Below are positions 42,819 to 53,863 of a DNA stretch of 64,000 bases, in pieces. Positions within the stretch are counted from its first letter, which is position 1; each line of letters opens with the position of its first letter. The notes beneath the pieces were generated by a model. The model was not told the origin of the DNA. It did no database searches and worked only from the letters and a program-made list of their open reading frames with translations. This stretch comes from Vombatus ursinus (Eukaryota > Chordata > Mammalia > Diprotodontia > Vombatidae): NCBI RefSeq assembly GCF_900497805.2, contig NW_020954687.1, positions 4,756,683 to 4,820,682 on the forward strand, given 5' to 3'. Made by a program: the position numbers and the translations under genes.

Positions 42819-43195
42819 AGTCAGCCAACAAGCATTTGTTAAGTACTTAGTATGTGCCAAGCACTAGACTAAATTGTATACAAAGAAAGGCAAAAGACAG
42901 TCCCTACCTTCAAAGAGCTCGTAATTTAATGTGGAAGACAACTTGCAAATACCTATGTACAAACAAGGCTAAGTAAGGAATAACCAATTGAAGGAAGGCA
43001 ATAGAACTGAGAGGGATTGGGAAAGGCTCTTTGTAAAATTGGTATTTTAATTAGTACTTGAAGGAAGCCAGGGAAGCCAGGATGTGGAAATGAGGAGGGA
43101 AGTATGCCAGGCATGAAAGTCAGCCAGCGAAAACGTCCAGAGCTGAGAGATGGACTATCTTTTTTTTGAGGAATAGCAAGGAGGCCAGTATACGG
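42819..43195 (-). mobile_element. L2 LINE 3' end
   Basis: AACAAGCATTTGTTAAGTAC, TAGTATGTGCCAAGC, AAGACAGTCCCTACC, GGGATTGGGAAAGGC, TACTTGAAGGAAGCC, ATGCCAGGCATG and CCAGAGCTGAGAGATGG: about 375 bases of reversed L2, well preserved. Confidence 0.92.
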
Positions 43196-43321
43196 GTATT
43201 AATTCCAATGCATAAAATAATTCCAATACACAAACTTATGATCATTGAATAAGAAGGTGTTATGAAAGACTTAGGGAAGAATAGAGCACATTTAGTTGAG
43301 GAAAGACATATCCTTTCTTTG

Positions 43322-44095
43322 TGAAAAAAAATTGTAAGAAATGCAAATTAAAACATTTGTCATCTCAAACTCATCAGAGTGACAAAGGTGACAAAGGATG
43401 AAAAAAATTCTAGAGGGGTTGTGGAAAAGCAGACACTGTTATTAGAGCTACAAATTAGGCTTTATGGAAAACAAAATAGCAAGTGTTCTAGAAAAGACAG
43501 TAACCAGTAGATAATTTTAGACCTGACAACACCATTATTGGATAAATTTTGCAAGGATGACAAAGATAAAGGGAAAGGTCATTTATACAAATAAATAAAT
43601 TTGTGGTGGCACTTTTTGTGAAAAACAAGCAAACAAATCCAGAATCAAAGTAAGTGCATATTCATTGGGAAATAGCTGATCAAATTGTGGGGTATATGCA
43701 TGCAATGAAATATTGTAAAAAAAAAAAAATGGGAAAAATGAGGAATCCAGAGGAACTCAAGAAAGTTTTTGTGAGCAAATTCAAAGCAACAAAAATGCAA
43801 ACAATCTATAGAATGAACACCATTATATAAGGAAAACACTGACAAAATCAAAACTCATCAATTCAATGGCCATTCTTTACTCTATTTCCTTGCAAAGAGG
43901 AGGGTGTACCATAGCTGTGAAATTAGGCTTACCTTTTCAGACAAGGAGAGTGTGTTGGTTTGTTTTGTCTACTGACATTCTTTGTTACTGGGAGAGGTTT
44001 TGTTGAATGAAGTAGGGGAGAGTCACTGGAACATGATAGAGATGGAAGAAAGACTTAAGGAATGATAAAATATATATATTTTTTAAACCTCAGAA
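43322..44095 (+). mobile_element. L1 LINE, ORF2 end and 3' UTR
   Basis: Forward L1: AGAAATGCAAATTAAAAC, ACTCATCAGAGTGACAAAGG, AGGGGTTGTGGAAAAGC, GGTGGCACTTTTTGTG, CATATTCATTGGGAAATAGC, TGATCAAATTGTGGGG and ATGCAATGAAATATTG, then the 3' UTR. Strongly 5'-truncated. The 68-codon minus-strand frame (43645-43851) is antisense. Confidence 0.85.
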
Positions 44096-44494
44096 GATCA
44101 TATGCATTACAGCTTTATGCTCCAAAATAGAGAAAAGGATATGAACAAATATTGAGAACAGGCAGAAAGGGAAGACTGCCAATTGCAGGGGTGGATAGAC
44201 CAAGTGCTTTCTCATTGGCAGCAGGTACATGTTAATTAATGTGTGATTTTTTTAACTACAGTTAAAATTAGTTAGCTTGATTCTTCCCTTCCAATGTAGG
44301 AAAGACATCTGTTTGAAGGAGGTAAGCATACCTATACGATGGGAAAAATGACCTTCTACTCCTTCACTGGTATGTAATTAAAGACGACCCAAACCAACTA
44401 ATTCCATGCATTCAGGATTAAATAGTTTTTACAAGCTGAACGAAGCTTCTGGAATTCTAATCATGTTCATCCTCTTACCTGGCTACATTCTTCT
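44096..44494. other. Unique sequence
   Basis: Nothing recognised. Confidence 0.4.
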
Positions 44495-44548
44495 TACATA
44501 TTCCAGATAGTAAGTTCCTAATAAATGTTTGATAAATACATGGATGAA
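44495..44548 (+). mobile_element. L2 3' end scrap
   Basis: AGTAAGTTCCTAATAAATG, TTTGATAAATACATGG: an L2 tail. A possible MIR3 scrap with an A-rich run follows at 44625-44700. Confidence 0.5.
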
Positions 44549-44775
44549 AAAAGGAATGAAAGGTTGAACCAAGACTTTGCAATATATCTCAATTAAATAG
44601 ACAAGCAAGCTCTGGGTCATAAATGCTTAGAGATGGAAAAGATCCTTAAAAAAAAAAAAAGAAAAAAGCCATACTTCAAGCTAACACTTGAACCATGAGT
44701 CTCTAAAACAATACCAATAATCATTTCACTTCCACTTTGGAAAGCTCATTTTCTTGTTCATCCTAGATGAACTCC

Positions 44776-45168
44776 GCAGCCAGGCTGACCTATTTGTTGT
44801 TTCTCAACTGTAGCTCATCCTTTGCATAGGCCACCCATCATGTCTAGAATGAGCTCTGCCTCATCAAAACTTTAGCTTTTTTGTTTGTTTTTGTTTTTGT
44901 TTTTGGGTTTTTTTTGGTTGTTGTTGTTAAATCAAGGCTCGTTTCAAGAAGCTTCTCTTATAAAAGGTCTTTCCTGATCTTTCCATGTTGCAGTAGTACT
45001 CTTTTCCTCTTGAAATTACATTGAATCTATTTGTCAGTGGAAATGCTACATCCACCCAGGGGATTTCAACCTCCTGAAGGACTGGGACAATTTATTCTTT
45101 TGTTTTGGGATCCCCAGAACCTAGTGCCATATTTTGCACATAGTAGTTGCATAATACTTGGTGAGTTA
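44776..45168 (+). mobile_element. L2 LINE 3' end interrupted by a T/G-rich tract
   Basis: TTGTTGTTTCTCAACTG, GGCCACCCATCATG, AAGAAGCTTCTCTTATAAAAGG, CCTCCTGAAGGACTGGG, GGGATCCCCAGAACC and CACATAGTAGTTGC. A TTTTTG/GTT tract (44876-44930) sits inside. Confidence 0.75.
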
Positions 45169-45175
45169 AACACCT

Positions 45176-45345
45176 ACAGTGAGGAATCTCACTACCTATC
45201 CTTCTTTTGAACATCTCTCATGATTAATAAGTTCCTTCTTCAATTGAGGCAAAAGTGGCCTCCTTGTAACTGCCAAACACTAATCCCAGTTCTGCCTTTT
45301 GGAGTCAAATATAATAAGACTGGCCCGTCTTCTACATGACAACAT
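45176..45345 (-). mobile_element. CR1/L3 LINE fragment
   Basis: AATAAGTTCCTTCTTCAATTG, TGGCCTCCTTGTAACTGCC, ATCCCAGTTCTGCCTTTTGG and CTTCTACATGACAAC follow the reversed L3 order (TTAGGAAGTTTTTCC, CAACTTCCACCC, TAGTTCTGCCTTC). Confidence 0.75.
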
Positions 45346-46065
45346 TTCTGATATAGAAAGACAGCTGCATACCCTGCCCCAAGTCTTGTCTTATATTCTC
45401 CAGGCTAATTCTGTTTCTCAGAAATAGCTCTGGATGAAAACTTAAAGAAAAAAAAAAAACAACCAAAACCAACGGATCTGTTCTTGTGAGATTTATGACC
45501 CAAAATAGAGAGAGATAGGTGCATAAGTATTCAAAGTGAGTTCTCATACCTCCAGGGGTCCATTTGGTTTTACAAAGGAGAAATGAGGGCACTAAAAAAA
45601 TTTCTAAATTAGCATAAGAAAATGTCATTCAGAGACTTCATCTTTAAGGAAAACATCAACTCAAACCAGACAAACATTTCTAGCTTCTCTGTTTAATTTA
45701 AGCCTCATAGGGAGATTCTCCATGCCACATAAGGATATTTTTAGAAAAAGGATTCCAATCGCATTTGGCTTGACCAATGACATTAAATGCACTCTTGAGG
45801 ACATGCCTTTCCTGGGTGCAGAACTTGTATTTCATTGCATGATCCCTGTGTTTAGGGAGGAATGAAAAAACTCCTTGTAGGAGTTAGCCATATGCCTAAA
45901 TCTGTGCAGCAGGCTCCAGAATGCCCCTTTCTTTGTTTACATTTATGTGTCTAAGAGAATAATTCAGGAGCAGTGCAAGTCACTCCTGTCTCCACTCTAA
46001 TTACACCAAAATGTGGGCTTTGAATGCTAGAGTTTTCATAGACAGGTGACACCTGATCCAAGTAC
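45346..46065. other. Unique sequence
   Basis: No gene or repeat recognised. The 98-codon minus-strand frame (45332-45628) is partly antisense to the L3 piece. Confidence 0.4.
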
Positions 46066-46140
46066 ATCCAGCACACTTAGCACAGTGCCTGGCACATGGA
46101 AAGCACTTAATAAACGCTTGTTGACTGATTGATTGGTTTG
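46066..46140 (+). mobile_element. L2 LINE 3' end, well preserved
   Basis: CACACTTAGCACAGTGCC, TGGCACATGGAAAGC, ACTTAATAAACGCTTG, TTGACTGATTGATTGG: close to the L2 consensus end, including the terminal repeats. Confidence 0.9.
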
Positions 46141-46232
46141 AATGTGCATATATGTATGGCAGGAGAGAGATAGGGAGGAGGATAAGACAGATCACTGCAT
46201 ACAAATGCAGGTCAGCTACAGGCAACACTACA

Positions 46233-46270
46233 TAATTATTATCATTATTATTATTATTATTATTATTAAT
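46233..46270. repeat. (TTA)n microsatellite
   Basis: About ten ATT units; the polyasparagine start of a minus-strand frame comes from it. Confidence 0.97.
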
Positions 46271-46808
46271 TCTCACTTGATGAAGGGGCTATGGAGAAAA
46301 ACCATTTATATTTAGAAAGCATGTAAATTGAGAAGAAAAAATAAACTTCCCTGACATTGAAGAATAGCTACCTTAGTTCTATCTTATACAAAGGAAAAGA
46401 GTTTGTCCTTGAAAAAAACAGGTCTCTAAACACTCTCTATGTCAGTAAAGCAAGTGGTGACCTAATGTATATGTGCTGATGAGATAGCTTAAAGGAGTGA
46501 CATTTAAAAATAAGTAAAACCAACTGGTGTTTGTATTTCTTTCACAAATATTGTGTCCTAAACCCAGAGACCTGAGTATGCTTGAGGACAGCTTAAAAAT
46601 ACAACTGAGCTATTTTTTTAAGTTTAGAATTTTATTATTTCTTTCCCACCCACACCCACCCCCATCCCTAGTCTCAGTAGCATCAAGATTTTAAAGAAAA
46701 TCTAATACATTCTTCACAAAATAAGTAAAAGTTTGTTCTATGCACACAAGCAAAGTCCTTGGTTGGAAAAAAACTTCATGTCAAAATTCTGAAATTGCCA
46801 AGAGAATT
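46271..46808. other. Unique sequence
   Basis: Nothing secure. A C/A-rich stretch at about 46647-46670 may be part of an old L1 3' UTR, but this is weak. Confidence 0.35.
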
Positions 46809-46855
46809 GAAAAAAAAAAAAAAGAAAGAAAAGAAAAAGGAAAGAAAAAGAAAGT
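46809..46855. repeat. A/G-rich tract
   Basis: A13 followed by AAAG/AAAAG units. Confidence 0.9.
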
Positions 46856-48074
46856 AGTTCATGTTTAGCCAGAGCCAAATAGAACTCAAAAGCTCAAAGG
46901 GTTGGACTAAATTTGGAAACCACAATGCTCAAGTGGGTTCTAAATTTGACGAAGCAAACCAGAAGCTAACAGAAAGTGTATCCAAATTGATCTTAGCTGC
47001 CATGACAAGGCGGAGGATGAAACACGCTTACCTTATTCACAGGGAAATGAATCACTCTTATAGCTAGAGATGAAAGATAGAAAAGTGGCCCAAATATTTG
47101 GAGTCTACAGAAGAGCCAACCAGCCCAGATGATATCCATATCTATGAAATTATCAGGCAGAAAAGATTCTAATCAGGGTCAAGACTGATTATTGTCAGAG
47201 AGAATCGGAGACTATTCCTGGCCAAGTTTAGATTCTTTAGAGATGTTTCTAATCTCAACTTCAATATTGTTTGGCATGGTTCAGCATATACAGTGAAATG
47301 TTCATCTGGCTCACAGTATCAGGTCCCCATTAATGGCTCCAGTTTCATAGACAATTACGCACAGTAATATGTTACCAAAATTGATATAATTATTTGCCTT
47401 ATTCAGATATCTTTTTGATTCTGCCAAAGAACTTCCATTCTCACCACACAGCGTCATTTGATTGTTTGAAATGGAGACCATTTTTGTCAGAGGATCTGCT
47501 AAATGTATATGTATCAAATTCACTAAAGGTAAAGTACTAAGTTCCTTTTGCACTGTGGTAATTCAAGATTAAACAAAGAAAGGTCAGATTAACTACAAAA
47601 GTACTAGTGATACACTTAGGAATGATTACAAAACAATATATTCTTCTTAAATCCTGAAGTGATACAAGTGCAAAAATGCAATTTTGGGGATTTATTATAA
47701 ATGAAATATATGAAATGGCATTAGAGTAATCTATAGTTCATCCATTAAATTTTTTTTTCCTACAGTGAAAAGATTGGGCTATAAAAATTATAGAAATACA
47801 AATATTCAGTACTGCAAGAGCTGCAATAGCAAGTTAATTTATAGTGAAGTCAAAGGGGAAAATAATGTTTTTTCTAAGAGAAATGAAAGTTGCCCATTTT
47901 CTCCTCCGAGAGATCCAATCTGTATTCTGAACTAACGTTTAGAACATCAGGAATTAGTTACAGTATATGTCATTATAAGGGTTAAAGGAGTTTCTATTAT
48001 TTACACGGGGCTCACTTATACATTTGTACCCTCATCTGTTTGAATATCACCAGAATCTTGAAGTAGTAGTTCAG
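46856..48074. other. Unassigned sequence
   Basis: No known repeat recognised. A 68-codon forward frame (46861-47067) follows the A/G tract and an 80-codon reverse frame lies at 47311-47553. Neither shows a known domain. No duplication or poly(A) was found that would mark a retrocopy. Confidence 0.35.
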
Positions 48075-48319
48075 TAGTTCAGTTGTTTTTCAGTCCTGTC
48101 CAACGCTCCATGACCCCATTTGGGGTTTTCTTGGCAAAGATACTGGAGTGGTTTGCCATTTCCTTCTCCAACTCATTTTACCAATGAGGAAACTGAGGCA
48201 AACAGGGTTAAATGACCTGCCCAGGGTCACATAGCTACTAAGTGTCTGAGGCTACATTTGAACTCAGGTCTTCCTGACTCAAGGCCTGACACTTTATCCA
48301 CTACACTGCTTAGCTGCCC
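48075..48319 (-). mobile_element. MAR1-type SINE, full length
   Basis: Reversed: TTGTTTTTCAGTCCTGTCC, CATGACCCCATTTGGGG, TTTTCTTGGCAAAGATAC, GTTTGCCATTTCCTTCTCC, CTGCCCAGGGTCACATAGC, GAACTCAGGTCTTCC and CTACACTGCTTAGCTGCCC. Close to the MAR1 consensus from tail to head. The 63-codon forward frame (48258-48449) begins inside it. Confidence 0.95.
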
Positions 48320-49268
48320 AAACTTTAGAAGTAAAAATCAAGGAAGTTGCAGCTTTGGAAAATCTGAAGGAGTCATACTTTCTCCTTTCCATTGGGAAGA
48401 GAAATGTGATCTCAGAATGTATCTGTTAATCAATCAATACATGAATTGAGAGAGGAAATTCAATAATGAGAATTTACCAAATAAATGTCTCTATGTTTTT
48501 TTGGTAATTGATTTGAGTACATGTTTTCTCACGTGGCATTTGAACTAAATAGGTACCAAATGCCAACTAGGTAAGACTAATATAAGTTACCTTACCCGTC
48601 ATTCTTCATGGCCTCTGGGTGGTAAGTATTTTGTAATCAGATAATCTTTAAACTCATGCAACATATGTTTGGTGTATCAATTTTTTTTTCAATGCCATAT
48701 GATCCCTTTTCCTAGCAAGCCAAATGAAATTATCTACTATGTCCACTGACTAACTAAAGAATTAAGTATATCTACTCATTAGAGTTGGCCTAAGGCAAAA
48801 TTGATAAGCAGACAAAGTCTGCCTACTTCTATTTCTAGTTCTGTCTCCCTTCTTCTAGGCCCCCCACAAAGGCGCCTGGTAGCCTTATGTTGGACCAGGG
48901 CCCCACAATATGGTGTTTGACCAGAGCCTACCCTTCTCAAGCAATTATGTCCCATGCTCCAGGGCCTTCTCTTTCCTCCATCAAAACTTACCCAACCTAT
49001 AACCCAATCCCCACAGGGCCTTGATCTGTGATCTGTAGCAGCTGCTTAATCAGATCAACTAATCAACTAATTCAGGCTATGTTAATGTGGCTTAATGTTT
49101 TACTATCCCTCAAGTAACATATTTGCATTTTAACTGGGCTCTACTAGAGACTATACCTTAATCCAAATCACTGCTCATGTGAATTTGGCTATAGGTGGGG
49201 AGAAGTCTGTCTTTTTAAAATCAGATTTACAAATTGGTATCCTCCAAATAATGTAGCCTACTGTGACT
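48320..49268. other. Unique sequence
   Basis: No gene or repeat recognised over about 0.95 kb. Confidence 0.4.
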
Positions 49269-49375
49269 ACTTTAAGCTTCACGAGAATGAACTTTAAGCT
49301 TCATGAGAATTCAGAATTTATCTGAATTTGGTGTTTCCTCCAGCACAATGCTTTGTACCCAGGAAGAGTAGCTCA
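49269..49375 (+). repeat. Tandem 22-base duplication and possible L2 end
   Basis: The 22-base unit beginning ACTTTAAGCTTCA at 49269-49290 recurs at 49291-49312 with three differences. AAGCTTCATGAGAATTC, then CTCCAGCACAATGC and TTTGTACCC, resemble a decayed L2 end. Confidence 0.5.
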
Positions 49376-49696
49376 CATCTAAAGTACTTAGCCTCCAGAG
49401 TTCATGCTCTGACAGACTTGAACTTCCATCCTGGGGGCCCTAGACTGTACTAATTAGTCAATGTGTAAGCATGCTTAAATGACCCAATGTGTCTTCTCCA
49501 GTCATGCCTACCTACCTCAGCCTTCTTACAGTCCTCACTACTAGACAAACCCTTCCTCTGCTATTTCCCAGGAAACTAAATAAAATCCATATTGTCATTG
49601 CTCCAGGAAAGTGCGTCAATCAACTCTCCTGTAGCTCCACTCACCATCCCAAAGACTTTCCAGCATAAGACAACAGACCACCACATCACTGAAGTG
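49376..49696. other. Unique sequence
   Basis: Nothing recognised. Confidence 0.4.
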
Positions 49697-49805
49697 TCTA
49701 CTTCTTTTAAAATGTAAGCTATATGAGGGCGAGGAATATCTCAGTTTTATATTTTGTCTTCAATACTTAACTCAGTATTCTGCATATGCTTATTTTTTCA
49801 TTCAA
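49697..49805 (+). mobile_element. L2 LINE 3' end
   Basis: TGTCTACTTCTTTTAAAATG, TAAGCTATATGAGGGCGAGG, TTTTGTCTTCAATACTTAAC: a degraded L2 terminus. Confidence 0.65.
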
Positions 49806-49875
49806 TCATCCATGTTTTCAGTACTTAAAAGATGTATGTTAAATGATGGGGCCAGGCCTGATAACAATAATAAGA

Positions 49876-50093
49876 TTCATCATAGCTCACAATTACTTAC
49901 TGCTTTAGACTAAAGCAATCATTTTCTTGAGTTAGATAGTGGTAGTATCATGATTCTCACCTTACAGATAAACCAAGGCTCGGAGGGGTTAAGGACTTAG
50001 TCATGTGACTAGAAATGGCAAAGTCCAGACTTGAACCTGAGCCTTTTGACTTTAAGTTCAGCATCCTTTCCAGGATATCAAATTGCCTCCAAG
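49876..50093 (-). mobile_element. MIR SINE
   Basis: CATCATAGCTCACAATTAC, GATTCTCACCTTACAGATAAAC, GGAGGGGTTAAGGAC, GACTTGAACCTGAGCC, GCATCCTTTCCAGG: reversed MIR. Confidence 0.82.
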
Positions 50094-50439
50094 GGCACAA
50101 GATCAGGAAATGTAATTATTTATTATTTATTAAAAGTGTTTATACTTTCCAATGGAACTTTTCAATGCTTTAGAAACTCCCACTAGCTCTGCACCATTAA
50201 TATTCATAAAGAAACCATCACTGACATGTTTCATTATTTCCTAGTCCTAAATGTTTGCAAATTTATAATGGGATTTTTCATTAAATAGCATACTCACTCA
50301 CCTCCATCCTGGTTCACCAAGGTGGGAAAGAGAAAAAAAATAAAAATAAATAAAGCATAATGTCAGCAGAATGAAATAGTTCATTTGTCAAAAAATTCAT
50401 AATAAAAATGGGAGTCCTTCTAGTCAAAGGTGAAGGGTT
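50094..50439. other. Unique AT-rich sequence
   Basis: Nothing recognised. Confidence 0.4.
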
Positions 50440-50662
50440 ACATGATACATTAGTTAGTACTGGACTTGGAGTCAGGAAGACCTGAGTTCAAATCCTTCCT
50501 CAGACATGATCCTGGTCAAATCATTTCTTTCAGCCCAAGTTTCCTCATTTATAAAATGGGGATAATAATAGCACCTACCTCAAAGAGTTGTTGTAAGGAT
50601 GAGATAACATATACGAAGTATTTTACAAACCATAAAACACTAGCTATTATTATTGTTAAATG
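50440..50662 (+). mobile_element. MIR SINE, full length
   Basis: ACTGGACTTGGAGTCAGG, GAGTTCAAATCCTTCC, TTCCTCATTTATAAAATGG, GGATAATAATAGCACC, GTTGTTGTAAGGATGAG, ATTTTACAAACC and CACTAGCTATTATTATTG: complete from head to tail. The 65-codon frame over it is incidental. Confidence 0.93.
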
Positions 50663-51194
50663 ATTCAAGATAATTCCTATAAAAAAGGTATGATACCTAA
50701 GAAAATACACTATTGAGTGAATTGATTTGAAAACAGTAACAAAATTCTTAATTAGTTTTTGTTCTGGTTTATTGATGAGGTTGAGGTTGAAAACTTAGAA
50801 CTTTACATATGACCAAGACTTCATTGATAAAACATTTATTCAGTAGGCCTAAGTCTTTCTATTTAATGGCTATTGAGTCATATGTTGGTAATTTCTGTTT
50901 CCCATCTCCATCATCTTCTTGTCAATGTTCTTTTCACTTAAAAAATACAATAAAGAAATAAACAAACACCCCCAAAACACTGACAAATATTTATTTGGAA
51001 ATATACATATGTGGAAAACTTCAAGGTCAAGGAAGACTGCTGAGGCCAATTCATTCTCCTCTGCTCTCCTTTGGCAGCTCCCACTAACCTACTTAGATCC
51101 CAAATTTCACCTGATCACAGAGTTTGCTGATTGACAATAGTATTTTTTTTGACCATAAGTTGCATGCCTCAGCATTTTTCTCTGTGAAGATAGA
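50663..51194. other. Unique AT-rich sequence
   Basis: Nothing recognised. Confidence 0.4.
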
Positions 51195-51285
51195 CAAGAA
51201 GCCTAACCTTACTGAGCCTTAGTCTTCTCATCTCTAAAATGGAAATAACGTTTTGTCTTCCTCACAACACTGTTATAAAAGTCAG
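51195..51285 (+). mobile_element. MIR fragment
   Basis: CTAACCTTACTGAGCCTTAG, CTTCTCATCTCTAAAATGG, CTTCCTCACAACACTG: MIR core and start of tail. Confidence 0.7.
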
Positions 51286-51325
51286 GTCAATGACCATTTA
51301 TTAAGTACCAGGTGTTGGGGAAGTG
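51286..51325 (-). mobile_element. L2 3' end scrap
   Basis: GGTCAATGACCATTTATTAAG, TACCAGGTGTTGGGG: reversed end of L2. Confidence 0.55.
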
Positions 51326-51633
51326 GCATTGGGCTGGCGCTGCAATGCTTGTCTAATTCGTTCCTGATGTTCTATGATCTAGTTAACAGTTCTGTACATG
51401 TTAAGACCAGTATTGTTTGGGTATTTATCATTTTAAAAGTGTTCTTCATATTGAATTTTGATTTAGGGAAGGCAGTATAGCAAGGACTGGATTGGAGGAC
51501 ATCCTATGAGGTGCAAAGTCTTTACTCCGCCATTGCCAAGAAAACAGCTTAGCACGGAAGGGCTTAGATGCCGCAGAAAGGTAAAACAATGTACTTGTTG
51601 GCCAAATCCCAGAAAAAGACACAGCAGAGTTTT
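51326..51633. other. Unique sequence
   Basis: Nothing recognised. Several small frames on both strands overlap without any known domain. Confidence 0.4.
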
Positions 51634-51646
51634 AAAAGGGAGTGAA

Positions 51647-51805
51647 TCAGGAGCAGCTAGGTACAGTCGATTGAGCACTGGCTTTGGGGTCAGGAGGATG
51701 TGAGTACAAATCTGACCTCAGACACTTGATGCTTACTAGCTGTATGACCCTGGGCAAGTCACTTAACCCCGATTACCTCACCAAAAAAAAGCAAGAACAC
51801 ACCAA
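51647..51805 (+). mobile_element. WSINE1-like tRNA SINE with intact target duplications
   Basis: GAGCAGCTAGGTACAGTCG, GGCTTTGGGGTCAGGAGG, AGTACAAATCTGACC, CTTACTAGCTGTATGACC, CTGGGCAAGTCACTTAACC, then an A-rich end. The 13-base target-site duplication AAAAGGGAGTGAA is exact at 51634-51646 and 51806-51818. tRNA promoter, A-rich end and long duplication fit L1-driven retroposition. Small frames over it on both strands are incidental. Confidence 0.95.
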
Positions 51806-51818
51806 AAAAGGGAGTGAA

Positions 51819-52740
51819 CACCCTCCTCTACAGATAATTCTAAAACTATCCAAGTCTCTTCCTGGAAAAGTAGTGGGGAAGTGGTCTGATGTACTTCTTT
51901 CCTCCCAGGGAGAAATGACAAACTAATGTACATGGCCACTAAACCACATGTGGGCTTTGTTAAGCTGATGCTGATCAGCTCTTTTGTTTTATTTCTTTCC
52001 TGAATACAGATGATTAAACAACAATTTGGAGATAGATGCATCCAGTCCTGGATTCAAGCATGAGTTTGAGAGGTAAGGGTTACTGAATCCCTGACTGATG
52101 GCAAGGGGATTTTCTGCATTGAGAAGAATGACAGCTGACAAGAGGAGGGGCTCAGTACCTGACCTGGATGGCCAGAAGGAAGGAGCTTTTAGATGGTATA
52201 AAAACTGTGGTGAAAGATGAAATGCCTTTAGCAGTTCAGCAAAATTTTACTTCTTATGAAGTCTAAGTCTCAATGTTGTGGGAAAATAGAGCAGAAGTTA
52301 TGTTAGAGTAACCTATTTGATGTCAATCTTATTGTGTGTGAGAGAGCATTTATGTTTAGCACCTCTTTTGCGTGGAAGAAATAAATTACTACATTATACC
52401 AGATTCGTATTGTATATCGAATACCTATTAATCTTTGCTTTGATGAGACCCTAGATATGAATAAAAATCTATTTTTAAAAATTGTCCCTACAGCTCTGGA
52501 GCCAAACAATGCGAGAAAAGAAGCCAAGCTCTTCTAGTTTAGAGACCAGCCTCCTCTAGCCCTGAAGCAGTTATGCACGTGAGTGGATACATCTGGAGCA
52601 GAAGAATCCCTCATGAGTCAATCTTTTGTGCCCATCAGTGGTTAAAATGGTTAGTATAATCAATCTCTTGACAAATACAACCACAACTTTCTCTTTGATA
52701 GTATCTTTTCTAGAGGACACTAAAATATTTTGTATCACCT
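51819..52740. other. Unique sequence
   Basis: No gene or repeat recognised over about 0.9 kb. Confidence 0.4.
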
Positions 52741-53200
52741 TCATCCATTGATTCTATTTTTACTTCTAAATTCAAGAACCAAGACTTCTGTTTCTATCTT
52801 TCCTTGGCATATTTGAAAAAGTTTACGTTTGTTGAATCCAACTGACATTTTGATATCATTGGAGGCGAAGGTGGAGAAATTGTATGTGTATGTGTGCATG
52901 TGTGTGTTTTGTTTTTTGGATAAGTCATATAAATTGCTGTCATCTACATACAGGGAATGATTAATAAGATGCTTTGTTATTATTTCTTTTTTTTTTGAAG
53001 ATTGGAAGGCATATTCAGTTCTAATTAGGAGCAATAATGAGTTTAAGGTTAGGAAAAGTCCTAAGAGGCTTAAGATGTCTGTTTTCCCTAAAAATAAAAC
53101 ATTTTATACAATTGTTCTTGATGGTATTGTGTTGGTGACACCTCTTAGAGAACACTGTTCCATGTTGTCATCAAGTACGCTAGCATTCTCTCAGTATTTG
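52741..53200 (-). mobile_element. R4-like (Dong-R4 type) LINE, reverse-transcriptase core
   Basis: The minus-strand frame at 52741-53034 reads LINHSLYVDDSNLYDLSKKQ, then FSTFASNDIKMSVGFNKRK. This matches the LLYMDDLKLY...FS.DI.M.FG..K signature of R2/R4-like LINE reverse transcriptases, with a YVDD catalytic box (family YMDD/YADD). In another frame just upstream, ILSLLGLFLTLNSLLLLIRT resembles the DSLSPLLF..ALNPLS..L block, so the copy is shifted at least once. A microsatellite (TGTG, 52881-52910) interrupts it. It is a LINE, not L1 or L2; the clade is assigned by recall of its motifs. Confidence 0.7.
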
Positions 53201-53525
53201 CGTCCATTTTATACATTTGCAGTACCAAAAAAATGACATGAGCATGTAACTGTGTCAAAGGCATTGTAATATAATAATTAATAAAGAGGGAATAAATGTT
53301 ATGGTACTTTGAGGTAGTTTATTTGATAATTATCAGATTGATACTTAATTGCTTTCTACACCCCTGGGTCTTTGAGAATCTTTTTTTTTTTTTGGCACCT
53401 CAGTCAATATATTATTTCTTTATATCTATAGATTTTTTGGGTGACTCAAGCTGTAAATTAGCTATATAATTCTAAAACTATGATAGTTTAAAATGATGCT
53501 GTAATTTGCCAACCCCTATCTGTAT
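53201..53525. other. Unique or unassigned sequence
   Basis: May include more of the R4-like LINE at the left. A T12 tract lies near 53382-53394. Otherwise nothing. Confidence 0.35.
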
Positions 53526-53652
53526 GAATGAAAAAGCATGTATTAAGCACTTGTTAGTTGTCTAGCAGTGCCCTGAACACAGGGCTGCAAAAACAAATAT
53601 TAAAGACAGTCCTTGCCCTCAAGTAACTTACACTATAATAGAGACAGCATAT
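53526..53652 (-). mobile_element. L2 LINE 3' end
   Basis: AAGCATGTATTAAGCAC, CAGGGCTGCAAAAAC, AGACAGTCCTTGCCC, TCAAGTAACTTACAC: reversed L2 terminus running into microsatellite. Confidence 0.85.
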
Positions 53653-53742
53653 ATAATAATATATCTATATACACACATGTATGTATGCATGTATGTATAT
53701 ATGTATATGTGTGTATACATATACATATACACACATATACAA
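53652..53742. repeat. Microsatellite (TATA/TATG/CATA)n
   Basis: Alternating TATATC, ATGTATG and CATATA arrays. Confidence 0.93.
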
Positions 53743-53863
53743 GCATGGTGGCCAAGGAGGGGTATTTTAGTTTGGAAGGTTATCAGGTTGGTGAGTGAAG
53801 GGATAGGGAAGTAGATTGATATGACATTTTCTAAGAATCAGGATAGAATTGATTTGATTATGG

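Noticed and set aside
46856-47560. Retrocopied gene after an A/G tract
   Set aside because: The tract lies on the wrong side for the forward frame, no duplication was found, and neither frame resembles a known protein.
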